Below the pieces are notes generated by a model. It saw nothing but the letters and a program-made list of their open reading frames with translations. It was not told the DNA's origin and made no database searches. Below, in pieces: positions 8,067 through 16,500 of a stretch of 64,000 bases of DNA; the first letter of the stretch is position 1; each line of letters starts with the position of its first letter. The stretch lies in assembly GCF_003261635.1 (NCBI RefSeq), contig NZ_QFXK01000029.1:372001-436000 (forward strand), given 5' to 3'. The position numbers and the translations under genes were made by a program. Source of the DNA: Kribbella monticola. Lineage in GTDB: Bacteria; Actinomycetota; Actinomycetes; Propionibacteriales; Kribbellaceae.

Positions 8067-9509
8067 GTGCAGAACGAGCCCACTGTGCGGATGACGGCTG
8101 TACGCCGTCTGTACGAGGTGAGCGCCCGGATGGGCGCCGGGCGAAGCCTGGCCGAAACCCTGCAGGCAGTCGTCGACGGCGTCGTGGACGGTCTCGGCTT
8201 CGGGATCGCCGTGCTGAACCTGCGGCATCCGGACGGCAAGTTCGAGGTGATCGCGGTCGCCGGGTCGCCCGAGGCCAAGAAGGCGCTGCTCGGCACGGTC
8301 AGCGCGGCCGACATCTTCGACGCCGAGTTCGACATCGCGGACAAGTGGGGCGCGCTCCGGTTCGTCCCGCACGAGCGGCTGCCCGAAGGCGAGGTGATCG
8401 GCTGGGTGCCGGAGATCCCGGTGCCGACCGACCCGGATGCCTGGCATCCGCTGGACGCGTTGTTCGCACCGCTGTACTCGCCCGGCGGCGAACTGGTCGG
8501 CATGTTGTCCGTGGACCTGCCGGAGGACCAGCGCAGACCCGGGCCGATCCACCGCGAACTGCTCGAGATCTTCGCCACCCAGGCCGGGCTCGCGATCGAC
8601 AAGGCCCGGCTGACCGACCAGTTGCTGGCCGAGAAGGCCCGGCTGGAAGCCAGCGAGACGACCTTCCGGCTGGTCTTCGAAGGAGCCGGCAACGGGATGG
8701 CCACGATCGCCTTCGACGGACCCGAATCAGGCCGCATCCTGCGGGTCAACCACGCGTTCTGCCGGATCACCGGTTACACCCCGAACCAGTTGATCGGAAC
8801 CGTCCTGGTCGACTACCTCCGTGAAGAGGACGCCGGCCAGACCAGTCGCGAGATCGAACTGCTCAGCGCCGGTCACGGGCCGTACCGGTTCGAGCGGACG
8901 TTCCGGCGTACCGACGGCAACGACATCTGGCTCGGCGGGACCGCGGCGATCGTTGACCAGGGCAAGGATCAGCCGCGGATCGTGCTGATCCAGATCGACG
9001 ACGTGACGGCCCGCAAGGACGCCGAACGGGAATTGCAGCACCACGCGGCCCACGATCCACTCACCGGCCTGCCGAACCGGCGACTCCTGCAGCACCGGTT
9101 CAACTCGGCACTGCAGCGATCCCGGCAGACCGGACGGCGCGGAGTACTGCTCTTCTGCGACCTGAACCACTTCAAGCAGGTCAACGACAAGTACGGCCAC
9201 GAGGCGGGCGACCGGGCGCTGCGGGAGATCGCGGATCGCCTACTCACCGAAGTACGCCACGGAGACACGGTGGCCCGCCTCGGCGGCGACGAGTTCGCCA
9301 TCCTCGCCGAAGACATCGACGGCGACGACCTCGACGTACTGATGCGCCGCATCGACGAGTCCATCAGCAAACCCCTTGACGGCATCGACGTCCCCGTCAC
9401 CGCCAGCATCGGCACCGCCGTCGTCAGCCCCTACGCCTCCGACCTCAACGAACTCCTCCGCACCGCCGACAACGCCATGTACCAAGCCAAACGCCACCGC
9501 AACCACTAA
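8067..9509 (+). CDS. GAF-PAS-GGDEF diguanylate cyclase
   Basis: About 480 aa. Residues ~10-185 form a GAF domain (ending LLEIFATQAGLAIDKARL), ~195-310 a PAS/PAC domain (FRLVFEGAGNGMATIAF to VLIQIDDVTARKDAE) and ~315-480 a GGDEF domain starting HDPLTGLPNRRLL. The active-site GGDEF is intact at residues 406-410 and the inhibitory I-site RHGD lies five residues ahead (397-400), so it should make cyclic di-GMP and be product-inhibited. There is no EAL domain, signal peptide or membrane span, so it is a cytoplasmic sensor. GTG 8067 was preferred over the in-frame GTG 8046 because GGAGAG precedes it by 7 nt. Confidence 0.9.
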   Translation: MQNEPTVRMTAVRRLYEVSARMGAGRSLAETLQAVVDGVVDGLGFGIAVLNLRHPDGKFEVIAVAGSPEAKKALLGTVSAADIFDAEFDIADKWGALRFVPHERLPEGEVIGWVPEIPVPTDPDAWHPLDALFAPLYSPGGELVGMLSVDLPEDQRRPGPIHRELLEIFATQAGLAIDKARLTDQLLAEKARLEASETTFRLVFEGAGNGMATIAFDGPESGRILRVNHAFCRITGYTPNQLIGTVLVDYLREEDAGQTSREIELLSAGHGPYRFERTFRRTDGNDIWLGGTAAIVDQGKDQPRIVLIQIDDVTARKDAERELQHHAAHDPLTGLPNRRLLQHRFNSALQRSRQTGRRGVLLFCDLNHFKQVNDKYGHEAGDRALREIADRLLTEVRHGDTVARLGGDEFAILAEDIDGDDLDVLMRRIDESISKPLDGIDVPVTASIGTAVVSPYASDLNELLRTADNAMYQAKRHRNH

Positions 9510-9840
9510 ACAACCACCCGCCCACGCAGCTCCTACGTCGCTGCTCCCCACCCCCCAGCTACGGCGCTCCTACGTCGCACCTCCGCTGCCTCGCTCAGAG
9601 CACGACGCAAACGAACCGGCTGCTTCGCCCTCACAGCCGCCAACCCGGTGATCGGCTTCGGCGCTGGCGAACCGGACTTCCTCGCCCTGGACGGCACCAC
9701 GAGCGCTCCGCCTTCCACATGCGCCCGGATCACCCCGCGGTCATGCCGGACGCAAGTAGCGACACTCCCAGTTCATTGGCTACAAACCGTCACCGCTGGC
9801 ATGCTTACAGAACGTTTTCCGCCGAGGACACGGAGTATCG
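9510..9840. other. 331-bp gene-free stretch before the accessory pair
   Basis: No credible complete gene was found on either strand. It holds two copies of a short motif (GCTCCTACGTCGC at about 9529 and 9566), a possible aminotransferase gene shred (9648-9680), and an abrupt fall in GC towards 9760-9840, where the DUF4365 gene begins. It looks like the left edge of an inserted segment, though no direct repeat or integrase is visible. Confidence 0.5.
9648..9680 (+). pseudogene. possible fragment of an aspartate aminotransferase gene
   Basis: These 33 bases encode VIGFGAGEPDF, the strongly conserved N-terminal stretch of class-I aspartate aminotransferases in actinobacteria. The reading frame is open for a few codons on both sides but the flanking residues do not match the family, there is no start or RBS, and the frame soon ends. 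Eleven consecutive residues are a lot for chance, but the evidence stops there. Confidence 0.3.
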
Positions 9841-10374
9841 ATGCCGCCTTCTGACAACGTCACAAGGGGGCATAATTCTCGGCTTCAAGGCAATTACGGC
9901 GAGGCTTATGTCCGAGCTATGGCGGCGTCCATCGGGCTCAGAGTGTCAAAGGAAGAGCCGGAGCCGGAAGGCGTGGATCTTCTCGTTTCGAAAGTTGCCA
10001 CAGATCGACATCGGTCGAGAACGCGCGCTGAGTTCCAGGTCAAGACGACAGCAGCCGCCGGATACCACGACGGCGTCATCAGGTACTCCCTGCGCAGGCC
10101 GGACTACTTGGCGCTCACTGGAACGGTCGGTGTCGAGCTGGACATCCGTCGGTACCTCATCTTGGTCGTCGTCCCGACTGACATGGCATCGTGGGCTGTC
10201 CCCGGCGAGGACTGTCTCGCGCTGAATCGGCAGGCATACTGGGCCGATCTTATGGGGCCGCCCGTCATTGACGACGATCAGCAGAGTCTCACAGTGTCTG
10301 TGCCCTGCACTAATCTGCTGACACCGACAACGCTGCTGGCTTTGGTCAGCCGCAACTACGAGGAGGTTGCGTGA
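9841..10374 (+). CDS. DUF4365 domain protein, putative PD-(D/E)xK-type nuclease
   Basis: 177 aa, ATG at 9841 with GGAG five nt ahead. GNYGEAYVRAMAASIGL (Glu21), EPEGVDLLVS (Asp46) and AEFQVKTT (Gln66-x-Lys68) follow the DUF4365 pattern of a restriction-endonuclease-like fold, with Asp46 and Lys68 as candidate metal and catalytic residues. DUF4365 proteins are known from defence and other accessory loci but their target is unknown. GC is near 60% in sampled lines, against 70-78% in flanking genes, which suggests transfer. The next gene starts on the last base of its stop codon, so both are made together. Confidence 0.75.
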   Translation: MPPSDNVTRGHNSRLQGNYGEAYVRAMAASIGLRVSKEEPEPEGVDLLVSKVATDRHRSRTRAEFQVKTTAAAGYHDGVIRYSLRRPDYLALTGTVGVELDIRRYLILVVVPTDMASWAVPGEDCLALNRQAYWADLMGPPVIDDDQQSLTVSVPCTNLLTPTTLLALVSRNYEEVA

Positions 10375-11531
10375 TGGAAGTCCACGTGACCGACAACGAA
10401 GCGTTGACTGCCAGTCCTCCCGATGACTGGGCGACCTACCTGGCTGCAGCCGGGTGGACCCCAGCAATCAGAGAACCGGGCGGAACCGAGTGGATAACGG
10501 ACCGCAGTGACGAGACCATCTGGCTTCCGCGTAGTGCCCAGATGAAGGGGTATGCAAGCCGAGTAGCGCAGACTCTCCGTGTCCTCTCGCAACTGCAGGG
10601 ACGGTCGGAGAGCGAGGTTCTGTTCGACGTCACCCACGCGAGCTATGACGTACAGAGACTCCGCCTGGCCCCTGCGGGCGAACCGGGAACAGTCGCACTC
10701 GCGGACGGCAGCGATTCACTCGCCGGCATCAAGAAATGGGTACTAAGCGGAGCGATCGCTACCGCACTGGGTCAACACCAACTGGTTCTGCCCACCCGCT
10801 GGGGTGGATCTGTATCCACCTTCATGCAGGAATCCAAGCTGGCAGCTCCTTCCGAGGGAAGCTTCATTTGGAATGTCATCACACCTGTTGGACAGCGGGG
10901 CGCCACCTCACTTCCCCTGGAGTACGAAGACTCTGGGGAATTCACGGTTGACTTCGGCCGCAAGGTCACTCTGACGCTCTATCGAGCCACCTCGACTGTC
11001 AAAGACGCCGCGCAATCTGTCGTTCAGGGCACATCGATTGCCGAGGCCTTTGGCGACAACCCATCGCCAGGCGTCTCGGCGAACCTCTGCGAGGGTCTGG
11101 TAGAAACTGCCTCCGCCTCGCGTCTCCCCTACAGTGTGGACTTCACTTGGGCGGCAACCAACGCTGGCCCGCCCACTAGCCGGATCGCATTCGAACCGGC
11201 CGAAATCGACGTCATCCAAGACGCTGCGCGCGACTTCCGCAATCGTGCGCCCCGCGAGAACGTCACCATCCAAGGCACTGTCGTGAGGCTCGTCCGCGAG
11301 AGTCGTCTCCGCCCGGGTGAGGTGACCATCGCTGGCGTCATGGAGGAGGACTGGGAAGAACAGTTCGGACACTTCTGGGTTGAGCTGTCAGACGAGGACT
11401 ATGCGCTTGCGGTACGCGCACATGAAGATCGGGCAATTGTTCGGGCGACCGGCGACGTGTCTCGAGTCGGCAACCGCCGCAGGATCACAAGTCTCCGCAG
11501 CTTCGCGGTGCAGTCATCGCCGCCGTCCTGA
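10374..11531 (+). CDS. uncharacterised protein coupled to DUF4365, OB-fold-like C-terminus
   Basis: 385 aa with ATG at 10374 overlapping the preceding TGA by one base; GAGGAGG lies 7 nt ahead. No family was recognised. There is no membrane span or signal peptide. Residues ~1-60 look like a small alpha/beta domain (ATYLAAAGWTPAIRE, then ETIWLPRS), the centre is mixed, and residues ~295-375 form a run of short beta strands: NVTIQGTVVRLVRE, GEVTIAGV, HFWVELSDEDY, RAIVRATGDVSRVG, RRITSLRSFAV. The strand order, and the DYxLAVxAH helix before the fourth strand, suggest an OB-like barrel. Low GC like its partner. Together they look like a two-gene effector/partner module; function unknown. Confidence 0.75.
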   Translation: MEVHVTDNEALTASPPDDWATYLAAAGWTPAIREPGGTEWITDRSDETIWLPRSAQMKGYASRVAQTLRVLSQLQGRSESEVLFDVTHASYDVQRLRLAPAGEPGTVALADGSDSLAGIKKWVLSGAIATALGQHQLVLPTRWGGSVSTFMQESKLAAPSEGSFIWNVITPVGQRGATSLPLEYEDSGEFTVDFGRKVTLTLYRATSTVKDAAQSVVQGTSIAEAFGDNPSPGVSANLCEGLVETASASRLPYSVDFTWAATNAGPPTSRIAFEPAEIDVIQDAARDFRNRAPRENVTIQGTVVRLVRESRLRPGEVTIAGVMEEDWEEQFGHFWVELSDEDYALAVRAHEDRAIVRATGDVSRVGNRRRITSLRSFAVQSSPPS

Positions 11532-11627
11532 TCTGCGAACCAGCCACCGGCTATGCCGCATCGTCTCCGCCGACCAGTGGACTGAGCCAGGCAAGGTAGT
11601 AGGCAAGCACGCGAGTACCCGTGGCGA

Positions 11628-12116
11628 TCACGACCCCATTGCTGTCAGAGCTGTGTCGGTGAGGCGATAGGTGGTCCATTCCTCTTGGGGGAGCGCGCCG
11701 AGGGACTTGTAGAAGTCGATGGCGGGGGTGTTCCAGTTGAGGACGGACCATTCGAGGCGTTCGTAGTTGTTGGTGACGCATTCCTGGGCGAGGGCGGTGA
11801 GGAGCGCCTTGCCGAGGCCGGAGCCGCGGTGTTGTGGGTTGACGAAAAGGTCTTCCAGGTAGATGCCGTGGACGCCGCGCCACGTGGAGAAGTTGAGGAA
11901 CCAGATCGCGCAGCCGACCACCTCGCCGCCCGGCTCGGCCGACGCGACGTGGCAGAAGACGGCGGGCGTCGGGCCGAAGAGTGCCGTCGACAACTGTTCG
12001 GGGGTCAGGCGGCACTCGTCCGGGGCCCGTTCGTACTCGGCCAGGCCGTGGACGAGGTCGGCGATTGCCGGTGCGTCGGTCGGGCGGGCGCGGCGGATTC
12101 GGTCGTCGGTTTGCAT
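11628..12116 (-). CDS. GNAT acetyltransferase (diamine/spermidine N-acetyltransferase-like)
   Basis: 162 aa from ATG 12116, preceded by AGGA at 7 nt; a longer frame to 12188 has no RBS. IRRARPTDAPAIADLVHGLAEYERAPDEC at the start, YLEDLFVNPQHRGSGLGKALL (the acetyl-CoA-binding R/QxxGxG/A motif) and RLEWSVLNWNTPAIDFYKSLGA are typical of the spermidine/diamine acetyltransferase branch of GNAT. It is a single gene, convergent with the accessory pair and divergent from phoD. Substrate not certain. Confidence 0.85.
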   Translation of the reverse strand: MQTDDRIRRARPTDAPAIADLVHGLAEYERAPDECRLTPEQLSTALFGPTPAVFCHVASAEPGGEVVGCAIWFLNFSTWRGVHGIYLEDLFVNPQHRGSGLGKALLTALAQECVTNNYERLEWSVLNWNTPAIDFYKSLGALPQEEWTTYRLTDTALTAMGS

Positions 12117-12236
12117 GGGCTCATCCTGCCCGGTCACCGATTGCCGGGGATTCATCTGCGGGTGGAACTTGTTTACCGCGGTGTTCACCTGGTGACTCGA
12201 GGCTGAGGCTCCGATCCGCTCACCGGAGGGTTCCCC

Positions 12237-13817
12237 ATGCCTGTTTCACGTCGTCGGTTCATTGGTCTTGGAGGCGCCGGTACTGCGGCGGTGCTGCTCG
12301 GGACCGGTGTCTGGGACGCCTCGACCACGTACGCCGCCCCGGCTGGTACCGGCAATCCGTTCACGCTGGGCGTCGCGTCCGGCGATCCGCAGTACAGCAG
12401 TGTCGTGCTGTGGACGCGGCTGGCTCTCGACCCGTACGCCGTCGACGGTCGCGGCGGCATGCCGGCCAAGCCGGTGCGGGTGGAGTACGAGGTCGCTCGC
12501 GATGAGCAGTTCCGGCACATCGTTCGCCGGTCGAGTGTCGTCGCGACCCCTGAACTCGGCCACTCCGTCCACCCCGAGGTCAACGGGCTGCAGCCGGACC
12601 ACGAGTACTACTACCGCTTCCGCACGGGCGGTGAGGTCTCGACTGTCGGCCGTACCCGGACCACACCGCATCCGTTCAGCTCACCCCGTGAGCTGCGCTT
12701 CGCGTTCGCCTCGTGCAACGCCTGGCAGGACGGGTACTTCACGGCGTACCAGCACATGGCCGAAGAGGACCTCGACCTCGTCGTGCATCTCGGCGACTAC
12801 CTCTACGAGTCCGGCGTGAAGACCAACAAGCGCGGTGTCGTGACGGACCCGCGGTTCCACACCGAGACCTTCGACCTGGCGCGTTACCGGCTGCAGTACT
12901 CCCTCTACAAGACCGAGTCGCCACTGCAGGCCGCGCACGCCGCGCACCCGTGGATCCATACCTTCGACGATCACGAGGTGGAGAACAACTGGGCCGGCGA
13001 CCTGTCGCAGGCCGATACCGAGCCGGACCAGGACCCGGTGGTCTTCCGCGCGCGCCGGGCCCAGGCGTTCCAGGCGATGTACGAGAACCTGCCGCTGCGG
13101 CACGCGCAGATGCCCTCGGGGCCGGACATCCGGTACCACCGGCGCCTCCCGTACGGCCGCCTGGCCGACTTCACCATCCTCGACACGCGCCAGTACCGCT
13201 CGGACCAGCCCTGCGGCGACGGCGACTCGTCGACCTGCGACGACCGGTTCGACCCGGACAACACGATGCTCGGCGGCAAGCAGCGCGAGTGGCTGCTGGA
13301 CGGCTTCCGTACGTCGAACGCCCGCTGGCAAGTGATCGGCAACCAGACCCCGATGGGTCAGACCGACTGGACGCCGGGCCCGGAAACCCATGTCTGGCTG
13401 GATCCCTGGGACGGATATGTTGCCGAGCGCAACAAGGTGCTCGCGGCGGCGCAGGACAGCGGCGTCCGCAACCTGGTCGTGATCACCGGCGACCGGCACC
13501 AGAACTACGCCCTCGAGCTCAAGCGCGATTTCGCCGATCCCGATTCGGCCACGGTCGGTACCGAGTTCGTCGGTACGTCGATCACCAGCGGCGGCGACGG
13601 TGCCGACACCACCGACCAGGGTCAGCAGTTCCTGGCCGCCAACCCGCACCTCAAGTTCTTCAACTCCCAGCGCGGCTACGTCCGCGTCACCGCTGACAAG
13701 CACCAGTGGCGCTCCGACTTCCGTGTCCTGCCGTACGTCAGCCGGCCGAACGCCCCGATCACCACTCGCGCCACCTACGTGGTCGAAGACCGCGAACCGC
13801 ACGTCCAGCTGGACTGA
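12237..13817 (+). CDS. phoD: secreted alkaline phosphatase D (PhoD family)
   Basis: 526 aa, GGAGGG 7 nt ahead of ATG 12237. The N-terminus SRRRFIGLGGAGTAAVLL is a twin-arginine (Tat) signal followed by an AxA-type cleavage region, so the folded enzyme is exported. The PhoD metal-site motifs are present: HLGDYLYE, FDDHEVENNW, LDTRQYR and TGDRHQNYA. PhoD enzymes are Ca/Fe-dependent phosphodiesterases and monoesterases that release phosphate outside the cell, often under phosphate starvation; no PHO box was identified here. Monocistronic. Confidence 0.93.
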   Translation: MPVSRRRFIGLGGAGTAAVLLGTGVWDASTTYAAPAGTGNPFTLGVASGDPQYSSVVLWTRLALDPYAVDGRGGMPAKPVRVEYEVARDEQFRHIVRRSSVVATPELGHSVHPEVNGLQPDHEYYYRFRTGGEVSTVGRTRTTPHPFSSPRELRFAFASCNAWQDGYFTAYQHMAEEDLDLVVHLGDYLYESGVKTNKRGVVTDPRFHTETFDLARYRLQYSLYKTESPLQAAHAAHPWIHTFDDHEVENNWAGDLSQADTEPDQDPVVFRARRAQAFQAMYENLPLRHAQMPSGPDIRYHRRLPYGRLADFTILDTRQYRSDQPCGDGDSSTCDDRFDPDNTMLGGKQREWLLDGFRTSNARWQVIGNQTPMGQTDWTPGPETHVWLDPWDGYVAERNKVLAAAQDSGVRNLVVITGDRHQNYALELKRDFADPDSATVGTEFVGTSITSGGDGADTTDQGQQFLAANPHLKFFNSQRGYVRVTADKHQWRSDFRVLPYVSRPNAPITTRATYVVEDREPHVQLD

Positions 13818-13908
13818 AGTTTCGCGGAAACACCGACAGGGGGTTGTCGCGGCGGTCTTCGAGAGTGGAGGGGTCGGGGCAGGCCCGGCGATGAAGGAGA
13901 GGGATGAG

Positions 13909-14301
13909 ATGGCTGTGGTGAACAGCATTGCCTGGTTCGAGATCGGTACCGACGACCCGGCGACCGCCGAGAAGTTCTACGGGGACGTGTTCGGGTGGAA
14001 GGTGGCGCATGAGGACACGATCAGTACCGATCCGGCGTACCAGTTCTTCGTGACGGGCGACGGCGAGGGGATGCGGGGTGGGCTGTTCGACACCAAGGGG
14101 GAGCTGGCCAGTTACAGCGTCTTCACCGTGCTGGTCGAGGACGTGGATGCGGCTTGCCGCAAGACGGAAGCGGCCGGCGGGAAGATCCAGCGGGGGCCGC
14201 AGGTCAATCCGGTCGGGGTGAGGTTCGCGCACCTGCTCGATCCGGCCGGCAACCAGTTCTCGGTGTTCACGCCGCCGGTCAGGCCAGCACCAGCCGACTG
14301 A
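13909..14301 (+). CDS. VOC (glyoxalase/bleomycin-resistance-like) family protein
   Basis: 130 aa. ATG 13909 is chosen over ATG 13891 because AAGGAGAG stands about 9 nt ahead. Two halves of the beta-alpha-beta-beta-beta fold are visible: SIAWFEIGTDDPATAEKFYGDVFGWKV and YSVFTVLVEDVDAACRKTEAAGGKI with HLLDPAGNQFSVFTPP at the end. His/Glu metal positions are incomplete, so catalysis is uncertain; it may bind a ligand. Its last 23 bp overlap the 3' end of the WYL regulator on the other strand. Confidence 0.85.
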   Translation: MAVVNSIAWFEIGTDDPATAEKFYGDVFGWKVAHEDTISTDPAYQFFVTGDGEGMRGGLFDTKGELASYSVFTVLVEDVDAACRKTEAAGGKIQRGPQVNPVGVRFAHLLDPAGNQFSVFTPPVRPAPAD

Positions 14302-14977
14302 GCTTCCCGTCGGGGATGTCGAGGTCCTCTCGACGCAGCGAACGCGGTGCGGGTGTCTCGGCGGTGACCGTCACTGAGGTGATGCGGTCGGTACGGAAGA
14401 CCCGCACGGCATCGCGTCGTCGGCACCAGGCGATCAAGTACCACTGGGTGGCCTTGCCGACGTAGCCGAGCGGCTCGATCTCGCGGGTCGTCACGACGCC
14501 GGCGCGATCGGCGTACGCGATACGCAGGACGCGGCGGGTGGAGAGTGCATCAGCCACCAGCCGCGGTACTGCGGTCGCCGGCTCGTCCTCGGCGAAGATG
14601 TGCACGCGCTCAGCCAGCTCGTGCGCCGCCGCGGCGTCGTCGGTCTGCATCGCGGCGACCAGCTTGCGCAGCGCCGAACCCGCCACCGAGCTGAACGGCG
14701 TACCGCCGAGTCGACGTAAGCCCAGAGCCAGCGCGACGGCTTCGCCCGGCGTCAGGTTCACCGGCGGAAGCGTGCGCGCCTTGTCGAGGCAGTATCCGCC
14801 GGTGCGGCCGGTCTCGGCGTAGATCGGGACGCCCGACTGCTGCAGGGCGCTGATGTCCCGCTCGATCGTGCGCACGCTGACTTCGAATCGCTCGGCCAGC
14901 CGTCGCGCGCTCCGGGCCCGGGGCGCGACCGCCCGTAGCTCCTCGACCAGGGCGTAGAGACGGTCGGTGCGATTCAC
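14279..14977 (-). CDS. HTH and WYL domain transcriptional regulator
   Basis: 232 aa from GTG 14977. Residues ~1-60 are a winged HTH of the DeoR/HTH_11 type (RLAERFEVSVRTIERDISALQQSGVPIYAE), and ~130-220 a WYL domain with IEPLGYVGKATQWYLIAWC, where the W-Y-L triad is intact. WYL proteins sense nucleotide-like or nucleic-acid ligands. A TAGCTT -10 box (14984-14989) 6 nt before the GTG suggests a leaderless mRNA. The neighbouring VOC gene, tail-to-tail with it, is a possible but unproven target. Confidence 0.9.
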   Translation of the reverse strand: MNRTDRLYALVEELRAVAPRARSARRLAERFEVSVRTIERDISALQQSGVPIYAETGRTGGYCLDKARTLPPVNLTPGEAVALALGLRRLGGTPFSSVAGSALRKLVAAMQTDDAAAAHELAERVHIFAEDEPATAVPRLVADALSTRRVLRIAYADRAGVVTTREIEPLGYVGKATQWYLIAWCRRRDAVRVFRTDRITSVTVTAETPAPRSLRREDLDIPDGKLSRLVLA

Positions 14978-15089
14978 CCCCTCAAGCTAGCCAGCCCCGC
15001 CGACAGTTTGCGGATTCAGCAGGTGAGCTGCTGGCTCTCAGTGGTTTTTACTGTTGGAAAGCTGAGTTCCGGTGCGGGAGGTTGGGAGT

Positions 15090-15965
15090 ATGGCTACTGA
15101 TACCCCCATCACCCGCAGCATCGGCGACGTCCAGGTCAGCGCGATCGGGCTCGGCGGCATGCCGATGTCGATCGAGGGCCGGCCGGACGAGGCCCGGTCG
15201 ATCGCGACCATCCACGCCGCCCTCGACGCCGGCATCACGCTGATCGACACCGCCGACGCCTACCACCTGGACTCCTCCGACATCGGCCACAACGAGACCC
15301 TGATCGCGAAGGCGCTCAGCACGTACGGCGGTGACACGTCGGACGTACTCGTCGCGACCAAGGGCGGCCACCTTCGCCCGGGCGGTGGCGCGTGGACCCA
15401 GGACGGCTCGCCGGAGCACCTGAAGCAGGCCGCGGAGGACTCGCTCAAGCGGCTCGGCGTCGAGGCGATCGGGCTGTACCAGTTCCACCGGCCGGACCCG
15501 AAGACGCCGTACGAGGACTCGATCGGCGCGATCCGCGACCTGCTCGACGCGGGCAAGATCCGGATGGCCGGCATCTCGAACGCGAACCCGGACCAGATCC
15601 GGCAGGCCAACGAGATCCTCGGCGGCCGGCTCGTCTCCGTACAGAACCAGTTCTCGCCGGCCTTCCGGTCGAGCGAGCCGGAACTCGACCTGTGCGACGA
15701 GCTCGGCATCGCGTTCCTGCCCTGGTCGCCGCTCGGCGGCATCTCGAAGGCGGGCGAGCTGGGCAGCAAGCACCCGGCGTTCCACCAACTGGCCGAGGAG
15801 CTCGGCGTCAGCCCGCAGAAGCTGACGCTCGCCTGGATGCTCGCCAAGTCGCCGGTCGTCATCCCGATCCCCGGCGCCAGCCGCCCGGAGACCATCCGCG
15901 ACTCTTACTCGGCGATCGAGCTGAGCCTCACCCCCGAGCAGGTCGCCGCCCTCGACGCCTCCTGA
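15090..15965 (+). CDS. aldo/keto reductase
   Basis: 291 aa; ATG 15090 with GGGAGG about 9 nt ahead, preferred to the upstream GTG 15072. The catalytic tetrad is readable: Asp and Tyr in IDTADAYH, Lys in VATKGGH and His in YQFHRPDP. The C-terminal SPVVIPIPGASRPETI is the NADP(H)-binding signature. It reduces or oxidises a carbonyl/alcohol with NADP(H); the substrate is unknown. A strong hairpin terminator follows 8 bp after the stop. Confidence 0.92.
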   Translation: MATDTPITRSIGDVQVSAIGLGGMPMSIEGRPDEARSIATIHAALDAGITLIDTADAYHLDSSDIGHNETLIAKALSTYGGDTSDVLVATKGGHLRPGGGAWTQDGSPEHLKQAAEDSLKRLGVEAIGLYQFHRPDPKTPYEDSIGAIRDLLDAGKIRMAGISNANPDQIRQANEILGGRLVSVQNQFSPAFRSSEPELDLCDELGIAFLPWSPLGGISKAGELGSKHPAFHQLAEELGVSPQKLTLAWMLAKSPVVIPIPGASRPETIRDSYSAIELSLTPEQVAALDAS

Positions 15966-15973
15966 CCCCGGGC

Positions 15974-16006
15974 GCCCCGCGGAATACCGGTCGTACCGCG
16001 GGGCGT
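15974..16006 (+). terminator. hairpin terminator after the aldo/keto reductase
   Basis: A 10-bp perfect stem, CGCCCCGCGG at 15974-15983 with its complement at 15997-16006, around a 13-nt loop, followed by TTGGG. No long U tract, as is common in actinobacteria. Confidence 0.7.
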
Positions 16007-16016
16007 TGGGTCGCCC

Positions 16017-16373
16017 ATGGAAGACATGCGTGCGTTGAGCTATGGAATCGGTCAGCAGTACTTCGACGAGCGGGACTACCGAGGCGCGATCCGGGCCCTG
16101 CTCCCCATCGTCGAGGAGACCCCGGAAGACGTCGGCACTCGCCTGCTGCTGGCTCGCGCCTACTTCCACAGCGCCCTGCTCAAGCCGGCCGCTGAACACC
16201 TGCAAGAGGTCATCGACCGCGCTCCGACCGAGTCCTACGCCCACCTGATGATGGCGCGCACGCTCGAACGGCTCAGTCGTCCCGACGAGGCCGCGAAGCA
16301 CCGCCGGATCGCCGCCGCTCTCACCGGCGACGACTCGCTGCTGGCCTCCCACAGCCTCCGCGCCCAGTCGTAG
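16017..16373 (+). CDS. small tetratricopeptide (TPR) protein
   Basis: 118 aa from ATG 16017. Three helix-turn-helix repeats are seen: IGQQYFDERDYRGAIRALLPIVEE, RLLLARAYFHSALLKPAAEHLQEVID and AHLMMARTLERLSRPDEAAKHRRIAAAL, with the usual small residues at the packing positions. No catalytic domain; most likely a protein-interaction scaffold in the cytoplasm. No clear RBS and no obvious partner next to it. Confidence 0.8.
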   Translation: MEDMRALSYGIGQQYFDERDYRGAIRALLPIVEETPEDVGTRLLLARAYFHSALLKPAAEHLQEVIDRAPTESYAHLMMARTLERLSRPDEAAKHRRIAAALTGDDSLLASHSLRAQS

Positions 16374-16460
16374 CGCGGGGGCTCGGTGCATTCTTGCGGG
16401 CGGGCGCGCGGCGCGGCGTACGGGAATGACACGCCGGGGAATAGCGTTCTGTCGAGCAAG

Positions 16461-16482
16461 GTAGTTAAATACTGAACTACCA
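16461..16482. promoter_or_regulatory. perfect 7-bp inverted repeat, probable operator
   Basis: GGTAGTT at 16461-16467 and AACTACC at 16476-16482 with an 8-nt spacer, ending 18 nt before the LLM oxidoreductase start. The AT-rich centre would overlap the -10 region. The geometry fits a dimeric MarR- or HxlR-type repressor; none is encoded next to it. Confidence 0.6.
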
Positions 16483-16500
16483 AGACTTCGAGGAGTGCAG

